A model generated the notes under the pieces. The model saw only the letters and a list, made by a program, of their open reading frames with translations. It had not been told where the DNA came from and did no database searches. Position numbers and translations under genes: made by a program. A DNA stretch of 64,000 nt, taken from Oscillospiraceae bacterium. Its GTDB lineage: Bacteria; Bacillota; Clostridia; Oscillospirales; Ruminococcaceae. Shown here one piece after another: positions 30,083-39,588 of this stretch; position 1 is the first letter of the stretch, and every line of letters begins with the position of its first letter. The stretch is from the NCBI GenBank assembly GCA_017513135.1, contig JAFWDH010000022.1:1-64000 (forward strand). The letters run 5' to 3'.

Positions 30083-30587
30083 CGCTCAACAATCCCTTTA
30101 TCGGTTCTATCCTTATCTTTCCTGCCTCAAGATCCACATCTTTGACAAAAGCCGGGACCGCGGGGACCATTCTTATTTCGCCGCTGTCCAGCTTAATGTG
30201 ATAGATGTCCTGCGTGCCCGTGTTTGTGACATCGGCTACCGTCCCGATGTGACTGTCATCCCTGCTGTCCAGCACCTCCAGTCCGAGAAGGTCGACAACA
30301 AAGTAAGTACCTTTTCTCCTTACCACTTCATCCCTGTCGGCGTAGATCACGCGGTCTATGAACCTGTGCGCCTCCTCTATGGATTCTACCCCTTCCAGCC
30401 GGAGGAGCAGCATATTCTTATGGACTCTGGCTGAGACGACATTGGTGAAGTCCCTTCCCGTCTGATCCCAGAATACATGCTTTATCCTGTTCAGCGCGGA
30501 TGCGCTGTCAGCCCAGGGGTAGACTTTCAGTTCTCCGCCTATTCCGTGCGTAGATACGATCTTCCCTGCTTCCAGATACTGCTGCAT
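30072..30587 (-). CDS. rimM: RimM, 16S rRNA processing factor
   Basis: Predicted 171 aa from the ATG at 30587 after TGGAGGTG. N-terminal [21 protein letters not shown] is the family signature; the barrel continues to [12 protein letters not shown] and the C-terminal PRC barrel contains [27 protein letters not shown]. It helps assemble the 30S head with protein S19. Coupled to trmD. Confidence 0.93.
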   Translation of the reverse strand: MQQYLEAGKIVSTHGIGGELKVYPWADSASALNRIKHVFWDQTGRDFTNVVSARVHKNMLLLRLEGVESIEEAHRFIDRVIYADRDEVVRRKGTYFVVDLLGLEVLDSRDDSHIGTVADVTNTGTQDIYHIKLDSGEIRMVPAVPAFVKDVDLEAGKIRIEPIKGLLSDAD

Positions 30588-30608
30588 GTGCACCTCCATT
30601 CGAAAGAA

Positions 30609-30632
30609 TGCGGGGCGTTGATATGCCCCGCA
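30609..30632. other. Strong hairpin between khpA and rimM
   Basis: TGCGGGGC pairs with GCCCCGCA around GTTGATAT. On the minus strand it is followed by ATTCTTTCG, too poor in T for a full terminator. It sits just ahead of the rimM ribosome site and could lower rimM-trmD output relative to rpsP-khpA. Confidence 0.6.
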
Positions 30633-30643
30633 AAGAGTCTGAT

Positions 30644-30883
30644 TCAGTCGATCTCTACCATAACATGAGCGCCGCTCTTGACTGCAGCTGAACGTATGAC
30701 GGTCCGGATGGCCTTTGCGATGCGTCCCTGTTTTCCGATAACGCGTCCGACATCGTCTTCCGCTACTTTCAGGTGGAAGACGGTGATGCCTTCCTCGTTC
30801 GGTTCATCCTCAGTGACAGTGACGGAATCCTTATCTTCGACAAGGCCCCTTGCCATCACTTCGAGTAGTTCTTTAAGGTTCAT
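30644..30883 (-). CDS. khpA: KhpA, KH-domain RNA-binding protein
   Basis: Predicted 79 aa, a single KH domain with the GxxG loop in [21 protein letters not shown]. KhpA pairs with KhpB/Jag as an RNA chaperone in Firmicutes and affects division and elongation gene expression. Between rpsP (four-base overlap) and rimM, the conserved position. Confidence 0.92.
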   Translation of the reverse strand: MNLKELLEVMARGLVEDKDSVTVTEDEPNEEGITVFHLKVAEDDVGRVIGKQGRIAKAIRTVIRSAAVKSGAHVMVEID

Positions 30884-31125
30884 TCGATAACTCCATTTTT
30901 CTTGAGAAGCACACGGACGGTCTCAGTGGGCTGTGCGCCGTTTGCCATCCACTGCTTTACCTTGTCTGCGTCCACCTTGAAAGCTGTGGGCTCGACTGTG
31001 GGATCGTAGGTACCGATCTCCTCGATGAAACGTCCGTCACGGGGTGAGCGGCTGTCAGCCACCACTACGCGATAGAAAGGTGCTTTCTTGGCGCCCATGC
31101 GGCGCAGTCTGATCTTTACTGCCAT
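30880..31125 (-). CDS. rpsP: Ribosomal protein S16
   Basis: Predicted 81 aa, full length. [20 protein letters not shown] at the start, then [19 protein letters not shown] and [16 protein letters not shown]. Binds 16S rRNA during 30S assembly. GGAGGAAAAAG precedes the ATG. Third gene of the ylxM-ffh operon. Confidence 0.97.
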   Translation of the reverse strand: MAVKIRLRRMGAKKAPFYRVVVADSRSPRDGRFIEEIGTYDPTVEPTAFKVDADKVKQWMANGAQPTETVRVLLKKNGVIE

Positions 31126-31183
31126 TATTCTTTTTCCTCCAAATATTATTGCCAGTTATATTCTCCGGAACATACCGGATAAT

Positions 31184-32509
31184 TCAGAAATTGAACCCCT
31201 TGAAGAGATTTCTTCCTCTCTTCCCCAGTTTTGTCATCTGCTTCATCATCTTGTTCGACTGTTCGTACTGTTTGAGCAGACGGTTGATGTCCTCTACTTT
31301 CATGCCGCAGCCGGCGGCGATACGCCTTTTGCGTGAGGCATTCAGTATCTCGGGCTTTCTCCTCTCTTCGGGGGTCATCGAAAGGATTATCGCCTCAGTC
31401 TTGGACAGTGCCTTCTCGTCTATTGCTTCTTCCGGTATGCTTGCTCCACCCGGAATCATTGCCATGAGCTGACGGATATTTCCCATCTTGTTAAGCTGAC
31501 GCAATTGCTCCAGAAGATCGTTAAGATCCATACCGCGCTTTGAACGCGTTTTTCTGAGCAGTTCCTCAGCAGACTTCTCGTCGAAGCTCGATGTCGCTTT
31601 TTCTATGAGCGACATAACATCGCCCATTCCCAGGATCCTGCTGGCCATTCGTTCCGGATGAAACACCTCAAGATCGTCGACCTTTTCGCCGGTACCGGCA
31701 TAAAGTATCGGTTTTCCGGTGACGGACAGAACGGACAGTGCAGCGCCTCCCCTGGAGTCTGCATCGAGTTTGGTCAGTATCACCCCGTCGATGCCGATGC
31801 GTTTGTTGAACGTGTCGGCGACGTTCACTGCTTCCTGACCGGTGAGCGAGTCTATCACCAGAATCGTGCGGTTCGCGAAATCGCGCTTCAAGCCCTCAAG
31901 TTCTTCCATCAGGACCTCGTCTATCTGAAGACGTCCCGCGGTATCTATGATAACGATATCGTAACCGTGATCTTTCGCTTCCGAGACTCCGCGTCTTGCT
32001 ATCTCGTGCGGATCTCCCTGTCCCATCTCGAAGACAGGCACGCCCGCAGTCTCGCCCATGATCTTCAGCTGTTCTATGGCAGCCGGCCGATAAACGTCAC
32101 AGGCGACCAGCAGAGGTCTGTGTCCCTGGTTCTTGAACATCTTCCCAAGCTTCGCACAGTGTGTGGTCTTTCCGCCGCCCTGAAGGCCGCACATCAGTAT
32201 CACCGTGGGAGGAGTTCCTTCAAGCCTTAACTGTCCGGCTCCTTTCCCCATAAGGTCTATCAGTTCGTCATTTACTATCTTGACGACCTGCTGCGCGGGC
32301 GTAAGGCTCTTCATTACCTCTTCGCCCAGTGCCTTTTCAGAGACCTGGTCTGTGAACTGCTTGGCGACTTTGTAGTTGACGTCCGCCTCCAGGAGGGCCA
32401 TCCTGACCTCTCTCATGGCCGACGATATATCCTTCTCGTTGAGTTTTCCTTTTTTGCGAAGTCCTGAGAAAACCCCGCCGAGTCTTGATGTAAGGCTCTC
32501 AAAAGACAT
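31184..32509 (-). CDS. ffh: Ffh, signal recognition particle GTPase
   Basis: Predicted 441 aa. N domain, then G domain with GLQGGGKTTHCAKLG (P loop), DVYRPAAIEQL, IIDTAGRLQIDE and TKLDADSRGGAALS; C-terminal M domain from about 300 with MGNIRQLMAMIPG and the RNA-binding SKRRRIAAGCG-like ASRKRRIAAGCG. It targets nascent membrane proteins to FtsY. No SRP RNA was recognised in the window. Confidence 0.97.
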   Translation of the reverse strand: MSFESLTSRLGGVFSGLRKKGKLNEKDISSAMREVRMALLEADVNYKVAKQFTDQVSEKALGEEVMKSLTPAQQVVKIVNDELIDLMGKGAGQLRLEGTPPTVILMCGLQGGGKTTHCAKLGKMFKNQGHRPLLVACDVYRPAAIEQLKIMGETAGVPVFEMGQGDPHEIARRGVSEAKDHGYDIVIIDTAGRLQIDEVLMEELEGLKRDFANRTILVIDSLTGQEAVNVADTFNKRIGIDGVILTKLDADSRGGAALSVLSVTGKPILYAGTGEKVDDLEVFHPERMASRILGMGDVMSLIEKATSSFDEKSAEELLRKTRSKRGMDLNDLLEQLRQLNKMGNIRQLMAMIPGGASIPEEAIDEKALSKTEAIILSMTPEERRKPEILNASRKRRIAAGCGMKVEDINRLLKQYEQSNKMMKQMTKLGKRGRNLFKGFNF

Positions 32510-32512
32510 CTC

Positions 32513-32890
32513 TCAGTCCTCCTTTATAAACTTTTCCAACTCTTCAGAAGAATCTACGATAGACTGCGCCGCACGTTTGATCTGGGATGTATATCCGCCA
32601 GAATCGGCATACGCCAGTATATCCTTGGCATTCCTGCGTATACTCTCCGTCAGATTGCCGAAACTGTTGAACTTATCAGCAAAATGCAGCTGGGACTCAA
32701 GTTCATTCAGTATCGCTTCGCCTCTCTTGATCGAGTCTCTGACTCCCTGACGTGAGATGCCTTCCAGTTCGGCGATCTCTCCAAGAGACAGATCGTCATC
32801 GTAGTACAGCCGCAGAACATTGCGCTGCTTATCTGTCAGAACAGCTGAATAAGTGTCGATAAGGCTGCACAACGAAAGATCCTTTGCCAT
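32513..32890 (-). CDS. ylxM: YlxM, helix-turn-helix partner of the SRP operon
   Basis: Predicted 125 aa from the ATG at 32890 after CAGGAGGTG. Sigma-70 region 4-like helix-turn-helix: LTDKQRNVLRLYYDDDLSLG, EIAELEGISRQGVRDSIKR. YlxM accompanies ffh throughout Firmicutes and stimulates SRP activity in streptococci. First gene after the promoter at 32929-32957. Confidence 0.93.
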   Translation of the reverse strand: MAKDLSLCSLIDTYSAVLTDKQRNVLRLYYDDDLSLGEIAELEGISRQGVRDSIKRGEAILNELESQLHFADKFNSFGNLTESIRRNAKDILAYADSGGYTSQIKRAAQSIVDSSEELEKFIKED

Positions 32891-32928
32891 AAGACACCTC
32901 CTGACTGTAAAGCACAACAACTTTACAT

Positions 32929-32957
32929 AGTATAATGAGCAATTTCTTCCCTGTCAA
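32929..32957 (-). promoter_or_regulatory. Promoter of the ylxM-ffh-rpsP-khpA-rimM-trmD operon
   Basis: Minus strand TTGACA (32957-32952), exact 17-base spacer, TATACT (32934-32929), 40 bases before ylxM. Confidence 0.88.
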
Positions 32958-32975
32958 CTGAAAAAAGCAGTGACG

Positions 32976-33020
32976 ACAAAAAGACGAGGGGAGGCATCTT
33001 CCACACGAAGAGCCTCCCTC
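32976..33020 (-). terminator. Terminator of the priA-rsgA operon
   Basis: GAGGGAGGC and GCCTCCCCTC form a long, slightly interrupted stem around TCTTCGTGTGGAAGAT. On the minus strand it is followed by GTCTTTTTG. It lies a few bases after rsgA and just ahead of the ylxM promoter. Confidence 0.85.
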
Positions 33021-33028
33021 AGGTTTTT

Positions 33029-33922
33029 TCAATTATATCTGGCTTTGTCGATCCTCAGCGCTTCATCGTAAAGGTAACAGTAGTTCTGATGGCGGCTTGG
33101 ATCAATAAGGCCTTCGTTCAGCGCTTCCAGCACCTTGCATCCCTTCTCTACCGTGTGAGAACAGCCTGTAAAGAAGCATCCTTCGGCATGCTCGGAGATC
33201 TCGGGAAAATAAGAGGCAAGTTCTGACTTGTCAATTTTTTCATCCCTCTCAAAATCGAGAGCCGAAAAACCAGGTGTGTCCGCAATGTATCCTTCCTCGA
33301 AATCGTAGAGTTCAACTGCCCTGGTCGTATGCTTTCCCCTGCCGAGCTTCTGGCTGATCTCCCTCGTGGCAAGTGACAGTTCGGGACAGAGCTTGTTCAT
33401 GAAAGTTGATTTTCCGACTCCGCTGTTGCCTGAGAACACCGAAAGACTTCTTCTGCAGATGTCTCTGACTCTCTCGACAGCTGCCTGCTCATCCTTCATG
33501 ACATCGATCACTTCATAGCCGATGCGGCTGTATAGATCCACCACTTCCTGCGCTGCCTTCAGATCTGTCTTTGTTACGACGATCACCGGCTTGATCTTCC
33601 TCTGCTCGCACAGCACCGTCATACGGTCGATCACCAGCATATTCGGGGACGGTTCAACAGAAGACACCACAAGAAAGAAATTGTCCACATTTGCAATAGG
33701 CGGCCGTTTGAACGAATTGTTCCTCTCGTGTATGTGAGATACCACATACCCCCCGCCGCTTTCGCCCACATCGACATAATCGCCTGCCAGAGGAGTGATC
33801 CCCTGCAGCCTGAATATTCCTTTCGCGTTGCATTCCAAAACGGATTCGGCGGTCTTTACATAGTAGAAACCGCCGATCCCCTTCATGATTATTCCGCTGT
33901 TTGCGCCTGGTTCACGAAGCAT
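33029..33922 (-). CDS. rsgA: RsgA, 30S assembly GTPase
   Basis: Predicted 297 aa. An OB domain (about 10-70) precedes a circularly permuted GTPase: TKTDL (G4) comes before GNSGVGKSTFMNKL (G1) and DTPGFSALD (G3). A zinc site follows (CFFTGCSHTVEKGCKV). It releases late 30S factors. The ATG at 33922 lies behind GGAG eight bases upstream, in the end of the kinase gene. Usual neighbour of the kinase and phosphatase. Confidence 0.95.
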   Translation of the reverse strand: MLREPGANSGIIMKGIGGFYYVKTAESVLECNAKGIFRLQGITPLAGDYVDVGESGGGYVVSHIHERNNSFKRPPIANVDNFFLVVSSVEPSPNMLVIDRMTVLCEQRKIKPVIVVTKTDLKAAQEVVDLYSRIGYEVIDVMKDEQAAVERVRDICRRSLSVFSGNSGVGKSTFMNKLCPELSLATREISQKLGRGKHTTRAVELYDFEEGYIADTPGFSALDFERDEKIDKSELASYFPEISEHAEGCFFTGCSHTVEKGCKVLEALNEGLIDPSRHQNYCYLYDEALRIDKARYN

Positions 33923-33925
33923 AAA

Positions 33926-36505
33926 TTATTCTCCGCCGCCGCCTTCGCCTCCGCCTTCACCTCCGCCTTCTCCGCCCGGATCAACAGGGGGTTCGACAGG
34001 AGGAGCGACCTGGATCTCTGTAAAAGTGACAGTGATGTTCATATTGTCAGATACGCCTCCCACTGTCAGTACACCGTCGGAATAGCTTCCCGCCGTTGTA
34101 CTGCTGAACTCATAGTTTTCATACGGAGAGACACTGAATGTCACTGTATCGCCGTAGTAGGCGGTGACTGAATCGCTGCCGGAAACAGAACCGTTTTCAA
34201 CATATACAGTGACTGTATATACGACCCTCTCAAAGGTGGCTGTCACCGTATGGTTCTCGTTTATGTTGCTGATAGTGTATGATCCGCCGGATGCGGAACC
34301 TGTCACGTCATTTCCGTTGTCTGTAACCGAAACGATCCTGTATCCCGCATTGGGCGAGATCGAAACGCTTACGCTTCTGCCGACATATGCCTCGTCGGCG
34401 GAAGGCGTCACTGAACCGCCGTCTCCGTTGACCTTGCCGGTCACACGGTACTTGGCAGGCTCCGTCATAACGAAGCCGTTGGTCCTTGAGTAGTCAGCGA
34501 CGACCGTTGAGGTTCCAAGCTGGAAGTCAAGTTTGACCTTTCTGTAATCCACTCCGTTGAGTTTGATAAGGAACACCTCATCTTCAGAGCCCTTGGCACT
34601 GACATTGATACCGGAATGCAGCGTTACATCCCCTACTGTATATGATGCGGAGCCGCTTCCCTCCTTGTACAGAGTAGCTGTCATAACATCATTTCCGCTG
34701 GGATCGGAGAACGGGGCATCGAATCTGAAAGTCCATTCTTTCTCGGCAAGAGCCTCCCTGATGACCAGATTGACAGAGGTCATCATCGCGACTCTCGTTC
34801 CTCCGCTGATGCTCTGGGATACGACGCATCCGGGTTTTACATCCTCATGACCGGCCTGAACTCCCCTGACAAGCGTGATCGAACCTTTGTTGAGACCGTT
34901 GCTCATCAGTGTGGAGATCGCATCAGAAGCTGACATTCCTATAACATTGGGGACCGATGTCGTTACATAGGTCTCGGGAGAGTTGACGTAGATCGTTACG
35001 ATGGATCCCGATTCAACGGATGTCCCAACATCAGGTTCGGTCCTGGTAACGACGTTGGCTTCATAATCTTCAGATTTATCAAGTTCACGGTAAACGATCA
35101 GACCCAGGTCCTGCAGTGCATTGACCGCCTCACCGTACGTGTCACCGATTATGGCAGGGATCGTGACTATCTCTACTCCCTTGCTGACATAAAGAGTGAT
35201 CCTCGCATTATCCTTGACAGTCTTCGGCGGTCGCGGAGTCTGTGCGGTAATGGTTCCCTTCGGGACTTCCGCATCGAATTCCTCTTCGATCGCGAATCTG
35301 AATTTGGAATAGTTCGGATCGGCCTGAACATCTCTGATGGACTGGCCGACAAAATCGGGAAGAGCAACTTCTTCAGGTGTTGTGAAGAGGCTGCTTCCGG
35401 CATTCTTGAGTGTCATGTACGCCATGACCATGGAACCGATAAGACATACGAACGTCAGACCCATAATCAAGCCCATGCCGAACCCTATGGTCCTGGGTCT
35501 CAGCGGTTTTTCCTTCTTTACCCGTTCCGTTTTCTCTTTCTTTGCCATATTGCTCTCTTTTCTGTCTATTTTTACTGCAGAAGCAGCTGTGCGTTTCTGT
35601 GCGACTCTGTTTATGTACTCTGTGGCATCCGGCTCCGACGACTTGTAATCGAAGTTGCTGCCGGGATTCTTTCTGAAGTGTTCAAGCTCAGACAGCATGG
35701 CACCGGCAGACTGATACCTGTCATTCGGATCCTTCTCCATCGCACGCTCTATGATGCGCTGAAGTCCCTCAGGCACTTCCGGATTGATGTTCTCTATGCT
35801 CTCTGCCTTCTCTGAGATCTGTTTCAGCGCGATCGCTACCGCGCTGTCACCGTCAAACGGAAGTCTTCCGGTACACATCTCATACATCATCACGCCGACG
35901 CTGTAGATATCTGCTCTTGTGTCGGTCTCATCTCCCTGAGCCTGTTCCGGACTTATGTAGTGAACGGTACCGATAGCCTTATCAGTGATAGTATGCAGGC
36001 TGCTCCTGGAGAAACGCGCTATTCCGAAGTCCGTGACCTTGAGCTTTCCACCCTCGGTTATGACTACGTTCTGCGGCTTAACGTCCCGATGGATAATACC
36101 ACGGTCGTGGGCATGCTGCAAAGCCTTCAGGAGCTGTTCCGAGAAGAATACCGTCTGTTTCCATGTAAGCGCGCCGTTTTTTTCAATGAATTTCTTGAGT
36201 GTTATACCCTCAAGATACTCCATCACTATGAACTGAACGCTGTCGGAGAAGTTGACATCGAGAACTTTTACGATATTCTCGTGATCCAGCATGCGGACAG
36301 CCTTTGATTCGTTGCGGAACCTTCTCACCAGATCATTGACTCCGCTGAACTCGTCCTTGAGTATCTTTACAGCTACGGTCTTCCCGTCTTTCAGATCGGT
36401 GGCTTTATAGACATAGGACATACCGCCGACGCCGATCAGTTCATTTACCTGATAGCGGCCGTCAAGCTTTCTGCCGATATACTTGTCTTTCTGATTATTG
36501 CTCAT
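33926..36505 (-). CDS. prkC: PASTA-domain Ser/Thr kinase (PrkC/PknB type) with large extra C-terminal extension
   Basis: Predicted 859 aa; typical PrkC is 600-680. Kinase domain about 18-275 with VGGMSYVYKA, Lys47 in VAVKIL, HRDVKPQN at 139-146, DFG at 159-161 and HYISPEQAQG; membrane span about 340-363; three PASTA repeats about 378-583, which bind muropeptides or lipid II outside the cell. Then comes an unusual part: a beta-rich segment 590-680, two repeats resembling divergent InlB B-repeats (685-758 ending TVTATFERV; 760-828 ending NITVTFTEI), and a Pro/Gly/Glu tail of GGEGGGE units. Co-transcribed with its phosphatase (four-base overlap) and rsgA. Confidence 0.94.
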   Translation of the reverse strand: MSNNQKDKYIGRKLDGRYQVNELIGVGGMSYVYKATDLKDGKTVAVKILKDEFSGVNDLVRRFRNESKAVRMLDHENIVKVLDVNFSDSVQFIVMEYLEGITLKKFIEKNGALTWKQTVFFSEQLLKALQHAHDRGIIHRDVKPQNVVITEGGKLKVTDFGIARFSRSSLHTITDKAIGTVHYISPEQAQGDETDTRADIYSVGVMMYEMCTGRLPFDGDSAVAIALKQISEKAESIENINPEVPEGLQRIIERAMEKDPNDRYQSAGAMLSELEHFRKNPGSNFDYKSSEPDATEYINRVAQKRTAASAVKIDRKESNMAKKEKTERVKKEKPLRPRTIGFGMGLIMGLTFVCLIGSMVMAYMTLKNAGSSLFTTPEEVALPDFVGQSIRDVQADPNYSKFRFAIEEEFDAEVPKGTITAQTPRPPKTVKDNARITLYVSKGVEIVTIPAIIGDTYGEAVNALQDLGLIVYRELDKSEDYEANVVTRTEPDVGTSVESGSIVTIYVNSPETYVTTSVPNVIGMSASDAISTLMSNGLNKGSITLVRGVQAGHEDVKPGCVVSQSISGGTRVAMMTSVNLVIREALAEKEWTFRFDAPFSDPSGNDVMTATLYKEGSGSASYTVGDVTLHSGINVSAKGSEDEVFLIKLNGVDYRKVKLDFQLGTSTVVADYSRTNGFVMTEPAKYRVTGKVNGDGGSVTPSADEAYVGRSVSVSISPNAGYRIVSVTDNGNDVTGSASGGSYTISNINENHTVTATFERVVYTVTVYVENGSVSGSDSVTAYYGDTVTFSVSPYENYEFSSTTAGSYSDGVLTVGGVSDNMNITVTFTEIQVAPPVEPPVDPGGEGGGEGGGEGGGGE

Positions 36506-37230
36506 ATCTTAAAGACCACCGCAGTAGTATTGTCATAGGCGCCGTCTTCAAGCGCGGCTTTCACAAGGGTCTCCGCAGAAGCGAAAAACTCACTTCCGCT
36601 CAGTATATCGCATATCTTTTCCGGCATCAGGATATTCGAAAGACCGTCACTGCACATGAGGATCATATCTCCTTTTCTGAGGCGGACCGTATCGATATCC
36701 ACCCGGAGATGATCATCTACCCCGAGAGCATTTGTGATTATGTTCCTGTTCGGGTGGCTGAGCGCCTGCTGCAGGGTGATCTTTCCGGAATCCAGAAGAT
36801 CCTGGACCACCGAGTGATCTCTTGTTACCTGCGTCAGCACCTTTTTTGAATAATGGTATGCCCTGCTGTCTCCGCAGTGACCGATCACCGCATCTCTGTT
36901 CCTTACGACGGTAACTACAGCCGTCGTTCCCATCATCACATCTCCGAAGACATTCTTCTCTTCGGAAAGCAGTTTTCTGTTTGCCTCTTTGAGCGAATAC
37001 GATACGAAATCCGTCAGTTCCGAAGTGCTGCCGATGCCGGACAGGCCATCTCTCATTATCTCACATACCGAGTCGCACACGGATCTGCTTGCCCTCTCAC
37101 CGTAAGACAGGCCGCCCATACCGTCACAGAGTATCATCCAGAAAAGACTGTCATTTATGCGCCCGGCGCGATAACAGTCCTGGTTGACTTCATATTTGAG
37201 ACCAATATCTGTGAACCCGGTAATGTACAT
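36502..37230 (-). CDS. stp: PP2C-type Ser/Thr phosphatase (Stp/PrpC)
   Basis: Predicted 242 aa, usual length. Metal-binding motifs of the PPM family: FTDIGLKYEVNQDCYR, LCDGMGGLSYGERAS, GTTAVVTVV, IGHCGDSRAYHY, TRDHSVVQ, MCSDGLSNIL and GAYDNTTAVVF. It reverses phosphorylation by the neighbouring PASTA kinase. Four-base overlap with the kinase gene. Confidence 0.95.
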   Translation of the reverse strand: MYITGFTDIGLKYEVNQDCYRAGRINDSLFWMILCDGMGGLSYGERASRSVCDSVCEIMRDGLSGIGSTSELTDFVSYSLKEANRKLLSEEKNVFGDVMMGTTAVVTVVRNRDAVIGHCGDSRAYHYSKKVLTQVTRDHSVVQDLLDSGKITLQQALSHPNRNIITNALGVDDHLRVDIDTVRLRKGDMILMCSDGLSNILMPEKICDILSGSEFFASAETLVKAALEDGAYDNTTAVVFKI

Positions 37231-37247
37231 GTAGTGAGCTCCCGGTG

Positions 37248-38267
37248 TTAGTTTGCGACCGTATCCCTCCGAAGCTGACCGCAGGCGGCGGATATATCGT
37301 TTCCAAGAGTGCGTCTGACAGTGGCGTTGACACCTCTGGCTGTAAGCTTATCGGCAAATGATTCTGCCTGTTTTCTGGTTGCCTGGGAAATTCCTCTGCC
37401 GGCATCGTTGACCGGTATGATATTGACATGGCTCTGAAATCCCCGCACCAGCTGAGTCAGTCTGTCAGCGTCTTCTTCAGAGTCGTTGAATCCGTGTATG
37501 ACAGTGTATTCAAAAGAGACCCTGCGTCCGGTCAGCGCAACGTACTGACGGCATGTATCTATCAGTTCATCAAGAGGATATCTGAGATTGACGGGCATGA
37601 TGCTGCTTCTTTTTTCAGGGAAGGCAGCGTGAAGAGAGATCGACAGGGTCAGTTGTTTCTTCAGCGCGGCAAGACGCAATATCTCCGGTACAAGCCCGCA
37701 GGTCGATAGCGTTACGGATCTGTTTTTAAGATTATAGCCGCTGCTGTCGGTAAGGATGTCATAGAATCTGATAACTTCATCGAAATTATCCAGCGGCTCT
37801 CCGATCCCCATCAGGACCACGCTGTCAACAGGTTCTCCGAACAGTTCAGAAGCCTTATATACTTCAGCAAGCATCTCTCCTGCCGTGAGTGATCTGACGA
37901 GCCCGTTCTGAGTCGACGCACAGAAGCGGCATCCCATTCTGCATCCCACCTGAGTTGAGACGCATACCGAAAGGCCATGCTCATATCTCATCGCGACAGT
38001 TTCGACACAGTTCCCGTCTGAAAATGAGAACAGATACTTCTCTGTGCCATCGGAGGAAACCTGCCTTCTTACACATTCAGCAGAAGGTATAGAGTACTCT
38101 GAAGCAAGCCAAACACGTGTCGAAGCTGGAAGATTCGTCATCCTCTCAAAATCCGACACTCTTTTCCGGTGAAGCCATTCAAACAGCTGGTCAGCCCTGA
38201 ATGAAGGCTCTCCCCTCTCCTTGAACAGTTCCTTTAGTTCCGCTTTGTATAAACGGCAGATATCCAT
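37248..38267 (-). CDS. rlmN: RlmN, dual 23S rRNA/tRNA m2A methyltransferase
   Basis: Predicted 339 aa. Radical SAM enzyme with CRMGCRFCAS (CxxxCxxC cluster), MGIGEPLDNFDEV and LTLSISLHAAFPEKRS. C-terminal ARGVNATVRRTLGNDISAACGQL carries the second catalytic cysteine. Methylates A2503 of 23S rRNA and A37 of some tRNAs. Position between rsmB and stp is conserved. Confidence 0.96.
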   Translation of the reverse strand: MDICRLYKAELKELFKERGEPSFRADQLFEWLHRKRVSDFERMTNLPASTRVWLASEYSIPSAECVRRQVSSDGTEKYLFSFSDGNCVETVAMRYEHGLSVCVSTQVGCRMGCRFCASTQNGLVRSLTAGEMLAEVYKASELFGEPVDSVVLMGIGEPLDNFDEVIRFYDILTDSSGYNLKNRSVTLSTCGLVPEILRLAALKKQLTLSISLHAAFPEKRSSIMPVNLRYPLDELIDTCRQYVALTGRRVSFEYTVIHGFNDSEEDADRLTQLVRGFQSHVNIIPVNDAGRGISQATRKQAESFADKLTARGVNATVRRTLGNDISAACGQLRRDTVAN

Positions 38268-38280
38268 AAATTTATTTATA

Positions 38281-39588
38281 TCATATTTTGACCATCGCCG
38301 CTACAAAGAATCCCTCACTGCCGCCTTTTCCGGGTACGAACGATATCATGTCCCTATCCACAGAAGCAAATGACGGTACCATTTCAGGAAGCGCAAGCCT
38401 GAACTGTCTGTGCTCAGCAAGGAACCTGTCTATCACATCCCTGTTCTCGCGTTCAAGAACGGTGCATGTACTGTAAACTATCCTGCCGCCGTCACGCACC
38501 ATCCGTGCCGCGTTGCACAGGATGGAATACTGTATCTCCGGAAGAGGCTCACTTACAGCCGGCGATTTATATCGAAGCTCCGGTTTGGATGCCATCTCTC
38601 CGTAACCAGAACATGGAACATCACAGAGAACGGCGTCAAACTGCATATCACTATGATACTCCGAAGCATCACTGCAGATTGTTTCGACTATGTTAATTCG
38701 CTCCCTGGATGCAGCCTTACGAACAAGTTCGAGCCGCCGCGGGCTCGAATCAAGTGCGATCAGTCTGCCTTCATTGTGCATATCCTGTGCCAGACACATC
38801 GTCTTTCCTCCCGGGGCGGAGCACATATCCAGGAGAGTATCCCCAGGAACAGCGTTCACTGCATGTGCGGCAAACTGGGCAGGCAGGCTCTGGATCCTTA
38901 CCTCTCCGGATGTTATCATCGATGACCTTCCGCTGAAACCGGAAACGATCCTGAGGCAGCCGGGGAGCTCCGTTTTCTCTGTTTCGATCCCTTCATCTTT
39001 GAGATGCGCTATGGCGGAATCTTCATCTGTGATCAGTGTATTCACCCTAAGATAAGTGTCTGAAGGTTCAAAAAAGGAAGCCAGGATCTCCTCCGCACCG
39101 GTTCCGTACTGTCTACGGAACATCTCTGCAAGTTCAGGACAGACACTGTACCTGAGCGAGACCTTCTCATTCTCGTCAGAGGCGCTGTTTATAACCGACT
39201 CAAGTTCAAGAGCGGAGCATCTGCGCAGGACAGCGTTCACAAGACCTGCTGCAGAAGATTTTCTGAAAGCCCTGCAGAGATCGACGCTCTCACTGATCGC
39301 AGCCCGGGCAGGCACGGAATCCATCCAGAAGATCTGATAAACTCCGGCTCTGAGTATCTCAAGCACTTCCGCATCGAGTTTAGCAAGCGGTCTGTCCAGA
39401 CAGGACGAGAGGATACTGTCGGCGGTAAGCTTTCTCGACAGCGTACCGTAAACCAGCGCGGTACAAAAACCCCTGTCCCTCGCATCAAGCCCGCTTGAAG
39501 CAAGCTCCTGCAGAAGGACAAGGTTTGAAAACCCACCGCGCTCGCAGCGCAGAAGGCAGTCTATGGCTTTTTTTCTGGCGTTCGGCAT
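38281..39588 (-). CDS. rsmB: RsmB, 16S rRNA m5C967 methyltransferase
   Basis: Predicted 435 aa. N-terminal NusB-like domain (ARKKAIDCLLRCERGGFSN), then a SAM domain with LDMCSAPGGKTMCLAQ, LIALDSSPRRLELVRKAA, the catalytic cysteine in CDVPCSGYGEMASKPELR, and IVYSTCTVLERENRDV. One-base overlap with fmt. Confidence 0.95.
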   Translation of the reverse strand: MPNARKKAIDCLLRCERGGFSNLVLLQELASSGLDARDRGFCTALVYGTLSRKLTADSILSSCLDRPLAKLDAEVLEILRAGVYQIFWMDSVPARAAISESVDLCRAFRKSSAAGLVNAVLRRCSALELESVINSASDENEKVSLRYSVCPELAEMFRRQYGTGAEEILASFFEPSDTYLRVNTLITDEDSAIAHLKDEGIETEKTELPGCLRIVSGFSGRSSMITSGEVRIQSLPAQFAAHAVNAVPGDTLLDMCSAPGGKTMCLAQDMHNEGRLIALDSSPRRLELVRKAASRERINIVETICSDASEYHSDMQFDAVLCDVPCSGYGEMASKPELRYKSPAVSEPLPEIQYSILCNAARMVRDGGRIVYSTCTVLERENRDVIDRFLAEHRQFRLALPEMVPSFASVDRDMISFVPGKGGSEGFFVAAMVKI

